From the NCBI RefSeq assembly GCF_000407365.1, contig NZ_ASVU01000001.1, positions 839,501 through 903,500 of the forward strand: DNA of 64,000 nt, read 5' to 3'. Position 1 is the first letter of the stretch. Each line of letters opens with the position of its first letter. Both the position numbers and the translations under genes were made by a program. Below the pieces are notes generated by a model that saw only the letters and a list, made by a program, of their open reading frames with translations, made no database searches and was not told the origin of the DNA. This DNA is from Enterococcus asini ATCC 700915. GTDB lineage: Bacteria; Bacillota; Bacilli; Lactobacillales; Enterococcaceae. Positions 1 to 8,750 of the stretch are shown piece by piece.

Positions 1-1
1 T

Positions 2-139
2 GCCGATATTACCACGTATCGCATCGCCACGGGCTTCGAATCCTTAATGGGCTACTTGCACTTGACTCAGCAACAAGAACGCTTAGAGACCCTGATCAAA
101 TGGTGTATTGAAAAGGTAGGTGAAGAAAATGAGCGCTAG
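2..139 (+). CDS. mrnC: Mini-ribonuclease III, C-terminal end (partial)
   Basis: The window opens inside a reading frame that ends at TAG 137-139 and gives 45 residues, including FESLMGYLHL and an ending in WCIEKVGEENER. This matches the C-terminal helix region of Mini-III, the small RNase III-like dimeric enzyme that trims 23S rRNA ends and lacks a double-stranded RNA binding domain. The catalytic N-terminal part lies outside the window. The stop overlaps the start of the rRNA methyltransferase gene that follows, the usual mrnC-rlmB order in Firmicutes. The identification rests on this tail plus gene order. Confidence 0.7.
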   Translation, partial: ADITTYRIATGFESLMGYLHLTQQQERLETLIKWCIEKVGEENER

Positions 140-1007
140 ACAAAACAACAAAAAACGGTACCAAGATAACCGAGGAGACCAAAAGAAACGCCGGTCAAAT
201 GCCTCCGGGAAACACGGCACACACAAGGGCGGAAACCAGACTCCAGAACGCCAAGGAAACCCTGAAGCAGATAGCTTAGCCGATAATTTCTTGTTTGGCC
301 ATCATGCCGTGGTGGCGGCCTTGAAGGAAGGTCGAGGGAATAAGCTCTTCTTATTGGAAGATGCCCATGGTGATAAAATCACGGAACTAAAACAAATCGC
401 CCAAGAACAAGCGGTACCGGTGAAATGGGTGCCGAAGCAAAAGCTGGATACCATGAGTGATCACGGGGTACATCAAGGGATGGTTTTGGCGATTACACCA
501 TATCAGTATTTGTCTTTGCCGGAACTTTTGGAACAAACCACCGAAGAAAACCCATTTTACTTGATTCTTGACGGGATTGAAGACCCTCATAATTTCGGCT
601 CGATTTTACGGACGGCAGATGCCGGGGGAGTCAATGGTATCATCATCCCGAAACATCGGGCAGTAGGCATTACGCCCATCGTCGTGAAGACCTCTACAGG
701 CGCTGTGGAACACGTTCCAGTGGCACGGGTGACTAACCTTAGCCAAGCGGTGAAACAATTGAAAGAAGCTGGATTTTGGGTCTTTGGCACCGCCATGGAT
801 GGTACGGACTACCGTAATTGGAACGCCCAAGGAAAGATTGCCTTGATTATTGGCAATGAAGGCCGGGGCATGAGCGCAGGCTTAGCAAAAGAAGTCGATG
901 AACTGTTGACGATTCCCATGACCGGACACGTCCAAAGCTTGAATGCCGGAGTGGCCACGGGTCTTTTGATCTATGAAGCCTTCCGGAAGCGAAGTGGGCA
1001 GCTATGA
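129..1007 (+). CDS. rlmB: 23S rRNA 2'-O-methyltransferase RlmB (TrmH/SpoU family)
   Basis: SpoU-family enzyme that methylates the ribose of G2251 in 23S rRNA using SAM. A basic, low-complexity N-terminal tail (about 50 residues) precedes the small substrate-binding domain (FGHHAVVAAL) and the knotted SpoU domain. The SpoU motifs are DGIEDPHNFGSILRTADAGG, IGNEGRGMS and IPMTGHVQSLNAGVATGLL. ATG 129 is preferred because AGGTAGGTGA lies about 6 nt upstream; a GTG at 120 is an in-frame alternative. The start overlaps the mrnC stop, and the 3' end overlaps rae1 by 4 nt, so these genes are probably co-transcribed and translationally coupled. Confidence 0.93.
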   Translation: MSARQNNKKRYQDNRGDQKKRRSNASGKHGTHKGGNQTPERQGNPEADSLADNFLFGHHAVVAALKEGRGNKLFLLEDAHGDKITELKQIAQEQAVPVKWVPKQKLDTMSDHGVHQGMVLAITPYQYLSLPELLEQTTEENPFYLILDGIEDPHNFGSILRTADAGGVNGIIIPKHRAVGITPIVVKTSTGAVEHVPVARVTNLSQAVKQLKEAGFWVFGTAMDGTDYRNWNAQGKIALIIGNEGRGMSAGLAKEVDELLTIPMTGHVQSLNAGVATGLLIYEAFRKRSGQL

Positions 1008-1537
1008 AAAAAGAGCTGCTCATTATCGACGGCTACAATATGATCGGGGCATGGCCAGAATTGGTCTTGTTAAAAAATCAAGACAAGCTGGAAGACGCTC
1101 GGGATGCTTTACTAAACAAGATTTCGAATTTTGCCAAATACGAGGGCATCGAAATCATCGTGGTTTTTGATGCCCAGTTTGTCCCAGGCGTGACCAAACG
1201 CTACCAAAAATACCAACTGGAGGTCGTCTTTACGGAAGAAGGGGAGACGGCGGACAGCTACATCGAGCGCATCGCTGGGGAGTTGAATACTCGCTTAACC
1301 CAGGTCACTGTGGCAACTAGTGACTTAGCGGAGCAGTGGGTGATTTTCTCTCAAGGGGCTTTGCGCACGTCGGCTCGGGAATTGTATCAAACGATTGCCA
1401 AAACCGAGCGCACCATTCGTGGGCATCAGGAAGACTTGCACTTCACAAACTACCGCCGGAACTCTCCTTGGACGGCAGAACAGTTAAGTGAATTAGAAAA
1501 AACCTTGCAAGACCTGTCCAAGAAGAAAAAAAGGTAG
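1004..1537 (+). CDS. rae1: Rae1/YacP family NYN-domain endoribonuclease
   Basis: 177 residues opening with KKELLIIDGYNMIGAW, the PIN-like NYN fold with its early acidic residue. Further acidic positions are VVFDAQFVPG and the stretch EEGETADSYIERI. In Bacillus subtilis, Rae1 enters the ribosomal A site and cleaves certain mRNAs in a translation-dependent manner. The ATGA overlap with rlmB indicates coupled translation. The C-terminus is Lys-rich. The family call is secure; activity on specific mRNAs is inferred from the Bacillus homologue. Confidence 0.88.
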   Translation: MKKELLIIDGYNMIGAWPELVLLKNQDKLEDARDALLNKISNFAKYEGIEIIVVFDAQFVPGVTKRYQKYQLEVVFTEEGETADSYIERIAGELNTRLTQVTVATSDLAEQWVIFSQGALRTSARELYQTIAKTERTIRGHQEDLHFTNYRRNSPWTAEQLSELEKTLQDLSKKKKR

Positions 1538-1610
1538 CAATTATGAGAAAATAAGATGTTTTATCATGATATCCTCATTTCAAGATTTTCTTGGAAGGGG
1601 GTTTTTTGTT

Positions 1611-2171
1611 ATGACATTACTGGAGGATGCCAGAGCCGGGGACGAAGAGGCATTTATGGAGTTGTTTTTGCAATATCGGCCGATTGTCTTTAAGTTGCAA
1701 GGAATTTACTTTGTAAAGGACTTCGACTGTGATGACTGGCTACAAGAGGGCTTGATTGCTTTTTCCGAAAGTCTGACCCACTACGATGAGAAAATCGGGG
1801 TGACCTTGGGAGCGTACTTCAAGCGAAATTTTGATAATTGTATCAAGAGTCATTTACGGAAACAGGCCGCCTATAAGCGTAAAAGCCAGACAGATGCGGT
1901 TCCTTTTGAGACTTCCTTGGCCGATGAAGGCTGTGATGTGCAGTTTGGGTTAGCCCAGCAAGTCCCGGCCGCCGACGAGCAGTTGATTGTGGCGGAGGCC
2001 TTGGAAGATCTCGGGGATCAGTTATCCCCTTTAGAAGAGCTGGCTTTTACGGCGTACATAGTAGGACACGATTTTGAGACTATCGCTGCCTATGCAAATC
2101 AGTCGCCTAAAAAAGTCAAATTAGCCTATGAAAGAGCGCGACGAAAGATCATTTACCATTTAAAAAATTAG
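1611..2171 (+). CDS. RNA polymerase sigma-70 family factor (SigH/ComX-like)
   Basis: 186 residues from ATG 1611, preceded by GGAAGGGGG 9 nt upstream; the longer frame from 1566 lacks a ribosome site. Sigma region 2 is visible (EEAFMELFLQYRPIVFKL and DWLQEGLIAFSES), followed by a C-terminal helix-turn-helix-like segment (LEELAFTAYIVGHDFETIA and SPKKVKLAYERARRKI). The position after rae1 matches that of sigH in Bacillus and its divergent relatives in lactic acid bacteria, which in some species drive competence genes. Whether it acts here in competence or stress cannot be read from the sequence. Confidence 0.8.
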   Translation: MTLLEDARAGDEEAFMELFLQYRPIVFKLQGIYFVKDFDCDDWLQEGLIAFSESLTHYDEKIGVTLGAYFKRNFDNCIKSHLRKQAAYKRKSQTDAVPFETSLADEGCDVQFGLAQQVPAADEQLIVAEALEDLGDQLSPLEELAFTAYIVGHDFETIAAYANQSPKKVKLAYERARRKIIYHLKN

Positions 2172-2322
2172 TGGTCTCTGTTATAAAACGGTTTCATTTC
2201 TAACAAAGTTATCAAAAAAAGTGGGAAAAAGAGAGTGAAAAGGTCAGTTTTTTTCAAGTTTTTTAGAGATTCTAGAGAATTTGGTGTAGAGTGATTGTCA
2301 ATGGGAATTTGTTATGATAAAC

Positions 2323-2351
2323 TTGAAATTTTCCCTCTGATATGGTACAAT
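2323..2351 (+). promoter_or_regulatory. Sigma-A promoter of veg
   Basis: TTGAAA (2323-2328), 17 nt, TACAAT (2346-2351) with a TG just before the -10 region. The first transcribed base would fall only a few nucleotides before the ribosome site, so the leader is very short. Strong veg promoters are typical of Firmicutes. Confidence 0.75.
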
Positions 2352-2370
2352 CACTCCTGAGGTGAACGCA

Positions 2371-2607
2371 ATGCCAACAACTTTAGCGTCAATCAAGAAG
2401 GACTTGGAATGTCGGATCGGTAGCGAAATCATGGTCGTAGCACAAACTGGCCGCAAGCGTCAGACTGAGCGCAAAGGTATTTTGACAGAAACGTATCCAT
2501 CTGTCTTTGTAGTTGATTTGGATCAGGAAGAAAATTCCTTTGAACGGGTCTCCTATAGCTACTCAGATGTTCTGACCCGCACCGTAGAAATCGAGTTTCT
2601 AGGTTAG
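2371..2607 (+). CDS. veg: Veg family protein
   Basis: 78 residues from ATG 2371, with ribosome site GAGGTG about 8 nt upstream; a GTG at 2362 would leave no room for it. The sequence carries the family signature KKDLECRIGSEIMV, the basic patch TGRKRQTERKGIL and YPSVFVVDLD. Veg is a small, highly expressed Firmicute protein with an Sm-like or SH3-like fold, implicated in biofilm control in Bacillus. Its biochemical role is unsettled. It stands alone between its own promoter and the terminator at 2661-2705. Confidence 0.9.
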   Translation: MPTTLASIKKDLECRIGSEIMVVAQTGRKRQTERKGILTETYPSVFVVDLDQEENSFERVSYSYSDVLTRTVEIEFLG

Positions 2608-2660
2608 TATATGAGAAGGTAGAGTTTGGCGTTTGTGGTCAGACTCTTTTTCTTTGTCCA

Positions 2661-2705
2661 AAAAAACGCCTGAACTACTGTTAAACAGTGGTTCAGGCGT
2701 TTTTT
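2661..2705. terminator. Bidirectional terminator between veg and mscL
   Basis: A-run, then a stem formed by AACGCCTGAAC and GTTCAGGCGTT-type arms, then a T-run. It serves the converging veg (+) and mscL (-) genes. Confidence 0.85.
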
Positions 2706-2713
2706 ATGTTTTC

Positions 2714-3169
2714 TTACTCTTGTGGGTCTTTGGTAGCGTCGACTTTTACCGTAGTCGTTTTTTGTGCTTCTTGGGCTTCCAAGAGGTCGCGGATTTCTGT
2801 CAACAGACTTTCGGTAGTCACGATTTCTGCCGGTTCTTCTTCCACTTCTTTGCGGCCAAATGTTTTGGCTTTGTTAGCGGCTTTGACAATCAGGAATAAA
2901 ACGAAGGCTGTGATTAAGAAAGTAATAATAGCACTGATTACATCGCCAAACTTAAAGGTAACACCATTAAGTTTCACGTCTAACACGTTCATGGCTTCGT
3001 CCAGATTTTGCCCTTTGGTGAATTGGGAAATCACTAACCCAATCAATGGGGTAATTAGACCTTCCACGACTTTGTTCACGATAGCAGTAAAAGCACTCCC
3101 AATGATAACCCCAACTGCTAGATCGAGGACGCTCCCTCGCATAATAAACTCTTTAAATTCTTTGATCAA
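2714..3169 (-). CDS. mscL: Large-conductance mechanosensitive channel MscL
   Basis: About 151 residues. Shows the MscL N-terminal helix and first membrane helix (KEFKEFIMRGSVLDLAVGVI), the second membrane helix (ISAIITFLITAFVLFLIVKA) and the cytoplasmic C-terminal helix bundle (LTEIRDLL). The pentameric channel opens under membrane tension to release solutes during hypo-osmotic shock. TTG 3169 is preferred because it yields the canonical start MIKEFKEFIMRG and sits 8 nt after GGTGG; a GTG at 3181 would add four residues but lies very close to the AGGAG. Confidence 0.93.
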   Translation of the reverse strand: MIKEFKEFIMRGSVLDLAVGVIIGSAFTAIVNKVVEGLITPLIGLVISQFTKGQNLDEAMNVLDVKLNGVTFKFGDVISAIITFLITAFVLFLIVKAANKAKTFGRKEVEEEPAEIVTTESLLTEIRDLLEAQEAQKTTTVKVDATKDPQE

Positions 3170-3278
3170 AAAGATAACCACCTTTCTCCTTTTTATCCAG
3201 TATAGCGAAGAGGGACTAAAAACTGAACTGATAAGGTCTTGCTAGGTGAAGCATTCGGCTGAAAAGGGTGGCCTATGC

Positions 3279-3284
3279 TATAAT
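3279..3284 (+). promoter_or_regulatory. Extended -10 promoter element for the ymfF-pgsA block
   Basis: TGCTATAAT gives a perfect TATAAT with an extended TGN. No good -35 match is seen 17 nt upstream. It lies 57 nt before the ymfF start. Confidence 0.55.
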
Positions 3285-3340
3285 CTGTAGCAGATAGGAA
3301 AACTCGGCGGGGGCTTCTGCCGATTCAAAGGGGCATCATC

Positions 3341-4609
3341 ATGACAAAAGAGATTCAACCAGGAGTCTATTTTCATCTGATTCCGACACAACAATTCAAA
3401 ACCATTCGGATCTACATTCGTTTTTCGGCGCGGCAAGATGGGCAACAAGCGGCCGCGCGGACTTTATTGACGAGTTTATTGGAGACCAACAGCCAAAAGT
3501 ACCCCACCCAAACGGCTTTAAGCAGTGAATTGGCGGAGCTTTACGGGGCTAGTTTTGGGGTTTCCATGAACAAAAAAGGCACTTTACATCAAGTTAATTT
3601 GTCCATGAATCTAGTCAATGGCAAGTATCTGGGAGTCGACCAGCTACTAGACCGGGCGACGGACTTTATCAAAGAGATTTTATTTGCGCCCAATATTCAA
3701 GCAGGTCATTTTGACGAAGGGACATTTGCCACGGAAAAGGAAAATTTGACCGCTTATTTAAAGAGCATCGCCGAGGATAAGCAAGCCTATGCGGCCCAAG
3801 AATTGCAGGGCCTCTTCTTCCAAGGGGATGAGGATCAAAAAGTGCCTAGTTACGGGACTTTGGCATCACTAGCTACTTTGACCAGCCAAGATTTGGTGGT
3901 GACTTACGAAAAGATGCTTCAAGAAGACCAAGTGGACGTCTTCTTAGTAGGCGACGTGACGGAAGCAGACGGGGAACGCTTTATGAAGTCTTTGCCATTT
4001 TCTGCGACCTCCCGGGTTCATCCGGAAATCTTTTATTATCCTCAAACGGACAATGTGATTGCCGAAAAACAAGAACAAGAGCCATTGACCCAGTCTAAGC
4101 TTAATTTAGGTTATGCCATGGACGTGTATTACGGCCAGCCGGAGCGTTTTGCTTTAATGGTCTTTAACGGCTTATTCGGCGGCTTTCCCCATTCTCGCCT
4201 GTTCTTAAACGTCCGGGAAAAAGAAAGCATGGCTTACTACGCCTCTTCTTCTTATGATACGTTTAGAGGCTTTGTCAATGTCCAAACCGGTATCGACGGG
4301 GACAATCGAGAGCGGGTATTGCACTTGATTGCCCAACAGTTGGAGAGTTTGCAACAAGGCCAGATTACCCCAGAGGAATTGGCTCAAACCAAGGCCATGT
4401 TGAAGAATTCGTTCTTGTTGTCTTTGGACAATCCCCAAGCGTTGATTGAAGCTAGTTATTTAGATAACTGGTTGCCAGAAGCGGCTATGAGCGATGAGGA
4501 AATCCTGGCGGGCATCGATCAGGTGACCAAAGCAGAAGTTCAGGCCATCGCCCAGAAACTTCAGCTGAAGGCCGTTTATTTCTTAGAAGGAGCGGGCAAA
4601 CATGCATAA
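3341..4609 (+). CDS. ymfF: M16-like protein YmfF, probably the inactive partner
   Basis: 422 residues with the two-lobed M16 (pitrilysin/insulinase-like) architecture, but no HxxEH zinc motif. The equivalent region reads RTLLTSLLETNSQ, so it is probably non-catalytic. It precedes and overlaps by 8 nt an M16 protein that retains the motif, so the two likely form a heterodimer like other active/inactive M16 pairs. In B. subtilis the equivalent ymf genes are linked to the 5-aminopentanol modification of elongation factor P. Ribosome site AAAGGGGC precedes ATG 3341. Confidence 0.82.
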   Translation: MTKEIQPGVYFHLIPTQQFKTIRIYIRFSARQDGQQAAARTLLTSLLETNSQKYPTQTALSSELAELYGASFGVSMNKKGTLHQVNLSMNLVNGKYLGVDQLLDRATDFIKEILFAPNIQAGHFDEGTFATEKENLTAYLKSIAEDKQAYAAQELQGLFFQGDEDQKVPSYGTLASLATLTSQDLVVTYEKMLQEDQVDVFLVGDVTEADGERFMKSLPFSATSRVHPEIFYYPQTDNVIAEKQEQEPLTQSKLNLGYAMDVYYGQPERFALMVFNGLFGGFPHSRLFLNVREKESMAYYASSSYDTFRGFVNVQTGIDGDNRERVLHLIAQQLESLQQGQITPEELAQTKAMLKNSFLLSLDNPQALIEASYLDNWLPEAAMSDEEILAGIDQVTKAEVQAIAQKLQLKAVYFLEGAGKHA

Positions 4610-5903
4610 AATTACCTATGACCAAATCAATGAAACTCTCTATACCGAAGTTTTGCCCAATGGCTTAACCGTTTATTTGTTGCCAAAAGCCGGCTACCAC
4701 AAAACCTATGGCCTCTTTTCCACTAACTACGGCAGTTTGGACAATCGCTTTGTCCCTTTAGGGGAAAGCGAGCCGGTGACCGTTCCTGATGGCATCGCTC
4801 ATTTTCTCGAGCATAAACTCTTTGAAAAAGAAGCCGGGGATGTCTTTCAAGTATTCGGCAAGCAGGGAGCTTCCGCTAATGCCTTCACGAGCTTTACGAA
4901 GACGAGCTACCTCTTTTCCGCTACGGATCAGATTCGTTTAAACTTGGAAACTTTGCTAGACTTTGTGCAAGAGCCTTATTTCACTAAGGAAAGTGTAGAG
5001 AAAGAAAAAGGCATTATCGGCCAAGAAATCGGCATGTACCAAGACGATCCATACTTTTTACAGTTTTCTGGATTACTTGCCCAAATGTACCCGAATCATC
5101 CTTTGGCCGTTGACATTTTAGGAACCGTGGAGACCATCGATAAAATCACACCGGAAGATTTGTATTTGTGCTACCGAACCTTTTACCAGCCGAGCAATAT
5201 GAAACTTTTGGTAGTGGGCAACATTGACCCCGAAGAAACCATGGACTGGATTAAGGCCAACCAAACCGGTAAAGAATTCCCGGAAGCAACACCGATTCGC
5301 CGAGAATTTCCAGAAGAAAGCTTGGCTAACCTTCAACGGACAGGTAGTCGCAAACTACCATTGAGCCGTAGTAAAGGAGCTTTGGGAATCAAAGGCTTAA
5401 TGGGGGATTTACCCAAAGACTCGCGGGAATTGCTCCGTTTTCGTTACAGCATTAATCTGCTTTTGGCATTGCTTTTTGGCAATACTTCTGGCAATTATTT
5501 ACGGCTTTATGATGAAGGAGTCATCGATGATTCCTTTGGCTTTGAGTATGATTTGGACCGAGAATTTAGCTTTGCTGCTTTCTTTGGGGATAGTGATGCA
5601 CCAGAAGTCATGATCGAAGCAGTTCAGCAGATTCTGTTGCATTTCGCTACGGATCCTGAAGTAAACGAAGCCAATCTAGCGCTACTAAAAAAGAAGATGC
5701 TAGGAAAATACTTCCAATCCTTAAACTCACTAGAGTACATTGCCAATCAATTTACCCAAAGCCTTTTCGAGGAGCTGACGGTTTTCGATGTGCCTGAGGT
5801 GATTGCTTCGGTTACGTTGGCGGATGTTTTAGCCGCGGGTAAAGTTCTGATCAACCAAGACGCCTTTGTCACGTATTATTTGTATCCTGAGGAGGAAAAT
5901 TAA
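4602..5903 (+). CDS. ymfH: M16 family zinc metalloprotease YmfH
   Basis: 433 residues. The catalytic motif HFLEH (HxxEH) occurs near residue 66, with the downstream acidic ligand region EKEKGIIGQEIGMYQDDP, as expected for an active M16 peptidase. The C-terminal lobe (YLRLYDEGVIDDSFGFEYD) is of the substrate-clamping type. It overlaps ymfF upstream and ymfI downstream (TAATG), so the three are probably translated as a coupled unit. By synteny with B. subtilis ymfF-ymfH-ymfI, it is associated with maturation of the EF-P modification. The actual peptide substrate is not known. Confidence 0.87.
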   Translation: MHKITYDQINETLYTEVLPNGLTVYLLPKAGYHKTYGLFSTNYGSLDNRFVPLGESEPVTVPDGIAHFLEHKLFEKEAGDVFQVFGKQGASANAFTSFTKTSYLFSATDQIRLNLETLLDFVQEPYFTKESVEKEKGIIGQEIGMYQDDPYFLQFSGLLAQMYPNHPLAVDILGTVETIDKITPEDLYLCYRTFYQPSNMKLLVVGNIDPEETMDWIKANQTGKEFPEATPIRREFPEESLANLQRTGSRKLPLSRSKGALGIKGLMGDLPKDSRELLRFRYSINLLLALLFGNTSGNYLRLYDEGVIDDSFGFEYDLDREFSFAAFFGDSDAPEVMIEAVQQILLHFATDPEVNEANLALLKKKMLGKYFQSLNSLEYIANQFTQSLFEELTVFDVPEVIASVTLADVLAAGKVLINQDAFVTYYLYPEEEN

Positions 5904-6628
5904 TGCCGGCAGCCTTAGTCTTAGGCGCTTCTGGGGACATTGGAGAAGCCGTTTGCCGTCGCTTGGCAAAAGAGGGTTGGTCCTTGTATTGCCACTACCA
6001 TCACAATGTGGAAAAAGTATTAAAATTTGTTAGTGAACTACGGGAAAGCTATCCTCACCAAGATTTTTTTATGGTATGCTTAGATATGCTAGACTATCGG
6101 GAAATAGCGCCATTTTTAGCGGATTTATTCCAAGTAGATGGAGTGGTTTTTGCGGCTGGTTTTACGAAATACGGCTTACTGTCAGAGCACAGTCAACAGG
6201 ACATGACCGCTTTGTGGAAAGTTCATGTGGAAACCCCTATGCTACTCTTAGCGTCTCTTGAAGATAAACTCCGTCAATCCGGCCGAGGAAGAGTCGTTTT
6301 TATCGGCTCTGTTTATGGCTTGGCAGGGAGCAGTATGGAAACCGTCTATAGCGCAGTCAAAGGTGCTCAGCAAAGCTTTACGAAGGCTTATGCTAAAGAA
6401 GTCGCGTCTTTGGGCATCACGGTGAACTGTGTGGCCCCAGGAGCGGTGGCAACCCAGATGAATCACCAATTCACTGATGACCAGTTACAGGAGCTTAGCG
6501 CAGACATCCCTTTAGGCAGACTAGCAGTGACATCTGAAATCGCAGCAGCAGTGGCGTATCTTTTTTCAAAAGAGGCGCAGTATACGACGGGTACCACCAT
6601 TCCGGTGACCGGCGGCTGGCTGTATTAA
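5903..6628 (+). CDS. ymfI: Short-chain dehydrogenase/reductase YmfI
   Basis: 241-residue SDR. The nucleotide-binding motif is LGASGDIGEAV (TGxxxGxG-like), and the catalytic region is FIGSVYGLAGSSMETVYSAVKGA, containing the S, YxxxK signature, followed by NCVAPGAVATQM. The start codon overlaps the ymfH stop. In B. subtilis the homologue is needed for the final reduced 5-aminopentanol form of modified EF-P. Its sequence would also fit a generic 3-oxoacyl-ACP reductase, so the specific role comes from its neighbours. Confidence 0.82.
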   Translation: MPAALVLGASGDIGEAVCRRLAKEGWSLYCHYHHNVEKVLKFVSELRESYPHQDFFMVCLDMLDYREIAPFLADLFQVDGVVFAAGFTKYGLLSEHSQQDMTALWKVHVETPMLLLASLEDKLRQSGRGRVVFIGSVYGLAGSSMETVYSAVKGAQQSFTKAYAKEVASLGITVNCVAPGAVATQMNHQFTDDQLQELSADIPLGRLAVTSEIAAAVAYLFSKEAQYTTGTTIPVTGGWLY

Positions 6629-6649
6629 TAGACTGGAGAAGATGACCCC

Positions 6650-7549
6650 GTGGCCAACGAAGCAACAAAAATCGGACAAACATTGCGGCAAGCCCGTTTA
6701 AATAAAAATCTATCCTTAGACGAACTGCAACAGATCACGAAGATTCAGCGACGCTACCTAGAAGACATCGAAGCTGGTGACTTGGAGAGTTTACCTGGGA
6801 CGTTTTACGTGCGGGCTTTCGTCAGGCAATACGCCCAAGCGGTAGGAGAAGATGGTGAGCGCCTTGTAGCCATATTAGATGGCAAGGCAAGCTTTGAACC
6901 GCCTCTACCCAAACGACCACAACCGGAAACGGTCAAAGGCTCGCGTAAAGCCCTTCACGTGGAGGAAAGTACCACAAGCCCTGTAATTCGCCTACTGCCG
7001 GTGATTTTCTTCACCTTAGTAGCAGTCACGATTATCGGCGTGGTTGTTTGGATGACCATCCAAGACCGTAATGAAGACTCCTTGATCAAAGATCCTGGTT
7101 CTTCCGTGACGGTGGAGCAGCCAAAAGCGACTAGCTCTTCTTCTAGTGAAGCCCCTAAAGCTAGCTCTTCAACAGAGGCTAGCACGACGGAAAGCTCGGC
7201 GGAAAAGCAAATGGTTATCACCACTACGAGCAATACGGATTCAGAAGCCAATATGACTATCACCGATGCGACCAATCCTTTGCAGCTAGACTTTGAAAGT
7301 ACGGCTGGACGCTGCTGGGTAGGGGTTATCGTAAACGGTGGCTACGTTTATCAGTACACCTTGGAAGTAGGAGACAAGCAGTCCACTACCTTACCGGAAA
7401 ATACTCAAAACGCTACTATTGTCTTAGGCGCCAGTGCCAACGTGGCCATTAAAGCTGGCGGACAAGACCTTGTCTTCACCGAAGAAGGCATGGCGGCTTT
7501 GCGTAAAAATATCAATCTGACAATCGGCTATCAACAAGCCGCACAATAG
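6650..7549 (+). CDS. RodZ-like helix-turn-helix membrane protein (YmfM type)
   Basis: 299 residues from GTG 6650, with GGAGAAGATGA upstream. An N-terminal Xre-type helix-turn-helix (IGQTLRQARLNKNLSLDELQ to about residue 75) precedes a single membrane helix (VIFFTLVAVTIIGVVVWM), a Ser/Thr-rich extracellular linker, and a C-terminal beta domain resembling DUF4115. This is the architecture of RodZ, which links the MreB cytoskeleton to the elongation machinery. The place before pgsA matches ymfM in Bacillus. Confidence 0.85.
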   Translation: MANEATKIGQTLRQARLNKNLSLDELQQITKIQRRYLEDIEAGDLESLPGTFYVRAFVRQYAQAVGEDGERLVAILDGKASFEPPLPKRPQPETVKGSRKALHVEESTTSPVIRLLPVIFFTLVAVTIIGVVVWMTIQDRNEDSLIKDPGSSVTVEQPKATSSSSSEAPKASSSTEASTTESSAEKQMVITTTSNTDSEANMTITDATNPLQLDFESTAGRCWVGVIVNGGYVYQYTLEVGDKQSTTLPENTQNATIVLGASANVAIKAGGQDLVFTEEGMAALRKNINLTIGYQQAAQ

Positions 7550-7564
7550 GAAAGAGGAATTAGC

Positions 7565-8143
7565 GTGAATTTACCGAATAAATTAACCGTGATTCGAATC
7601 TGTATGATTCCAATCTTTATCTTGATTTTAGCGTTGCCTTTAGACTGGGGTACCTTACACGCCGGAGATATTAGCTTGCCAGTGACCCATCTAGTAGCAG
7701 CTATCATCTTTGCCGTAGCGAGTATCACCGACTGGTTGGACGGCAAAATCGCCCGTTCCCGCGGATTGGTGACCAACTTCGGCAAGTTTGCCGATCCTTT
7801 GGCAGACAAGATGTTAGTCATGACCGCCTTCATCATGTTGGTAGAATTAGGCAAAGCGCCCGCGTGGGTCGTTGCCATCATCGTTTGTCGGGAATTAGCC
7901 GTTACTGGTTTGCGTCTCTTACTCGTGGAACACGGGGAAGTCATGGCAGCCGCTTGGCCCGGCAAAGTCAAAACCGCTACCCAAATGGTGGCCATCATCC
8001 TCTTGTTCATTAACAACTTGCCATTTAGTATGGCAGGCTTCCCGCTAGATCAAATCATGCTCTACGCATGTCTGGTCTTCACCATTTACTCCGGGGTGGA
8101 CTACTTCGCGAAAAATACCGCGGTATTTAAAGGATCGATGTAA
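7565..8143 (+). CDS. pgsA: CDP-diacylglycerol-glycerol-3-phosphate 3-phosphatidyltransferase
   Basis: 192-residue integral membrane enzyme that makes phosphatidylglycerophosphate, the committed step to phosphatidylglycerol. The CDP-alcohol phosphotransferase signature DG-x2-AR-x8-G-x3-D-x3-D is complete (from DGKIARSRG to GKFADPLAD). Four to five hydrophobic helices are seen. GTG 7565 follows AAAGAGG. Its product feeds MprF, which is also encoded in this window. In many Firmicutes cinA follows directly; here an 8 kb segment intervenes. Confidence 0.95.
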   Translation: MNLPNKLTVIRICMIPIFILILALPLDWGTLHAGDISLPVTHLVAAIIFAVASITDWLDGKIARSRGLVTNFGKFADPLADKMLVMTAFIMLVELGKAPAWVVAIIVCRELAVTGLRLLLVEHGEVMAAAWPGKVKTATQMVAIILLFINNLPFSMAGFPLDQIMLYACLVFTIYSGVDYFAKNTAVFKGSM

Positions 8144-8166
8144 GAGGTTAGTAATAGTAATTGAGG

Positions 8167-8216
8167 AACAGCTCTGGAAGCCTATGAAGGTGGAAGGGGC
8201 TGTTTTTTCTCGGTTG
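8167..8216 (+). terminator. Terminator after pgsA
   Basis: AACAGC...GCTGTT imperfect stem followed by TTTTTT. It closes the ymfF-pgsA transcription unit. Confidence 0.6.
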
Positions 8217-8342
8217 TAAATTACAGAGGTTATAGCTCGCTATGCTCTAAGCTATTTCTTGATCTTACTGTTTTTTTATGGGATTCTAAAGTGGTAAGGT
8301 TTTTAGTTCTTTGATGAGTAGATAATAGAAACAGGTGAGGAT

Positions 8343-8750
8343 ATGGGAAAACAAATTAATGTAGTTGGGGCGATTTTAATTCGTGAGGGAAAGATATTAT
8401 GTTGTAAACGTGGACCTGGGCGTTCTCTAGCTTACCTATGGGAATTTCCAGGTGGAAAAATTGAGAAGGGCGAGACACCTTGGGAAGCTTTGAGTCGAGA
8501 ATTGCAGGAAGAGCTAAAAATAAAAGTTAAGATTGAACCAGAAGTATTTGAAGAATCAAGTTATGATTATGAATTTGGTACGGTAAAGATGAAAACAATG
8601 ATTTGTCATTTGGAAAAAGGTGAACCAATTCTCACAGAACATGTTGCTCTCAAATGGCTACCAGTGACTGAGTTAGAGACATTGGAATGGGCGCCGGTAG
8701 ATGTTCCAACCGTAAAAAAATTAGTAGCTCAGGGGTATTTCTATGACTGA
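8343..8750 (+). CDS. NUDIX hydrolase (MutT-like)
   Basis: 135 residues with the NUDIX box GGKIEKGETPWEALSRELQE followed by EEL (pattern Gx5Ex7REUxEExGU). It looks like an 8-oxo-dGTP diphosphatase or related nucleotide-sanitising enzyme: the opening VVGAILIREGKILCCKRG is typical of MutT. The last codons overlap the helicase gene by 8 nt, so the two are translationally coupled. Base composition is visibly more AT-rich than that of the pgsA and cinA regions, consistent with acquisition by transfer. Confidence 0.85.
   Translation: MGKQINVVGAILIREGKILCCKRGPGRSLAYLWEFPGGKIEKGETPWEALSRELQEELKIKVKIEPEVFEESSYDYEFGTVKMKTMICHLEKGEPILTEHVALKWLPVTELETLEWAPVDVPTVKKLVAQGYFYD

Noticed and set aside
2688-3245. 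185-residue plus-strand frame over mscL
   Set aside because: Mirror of the clear MscL gene on the other strand; low-complexity Ser/Thr/Ile content.
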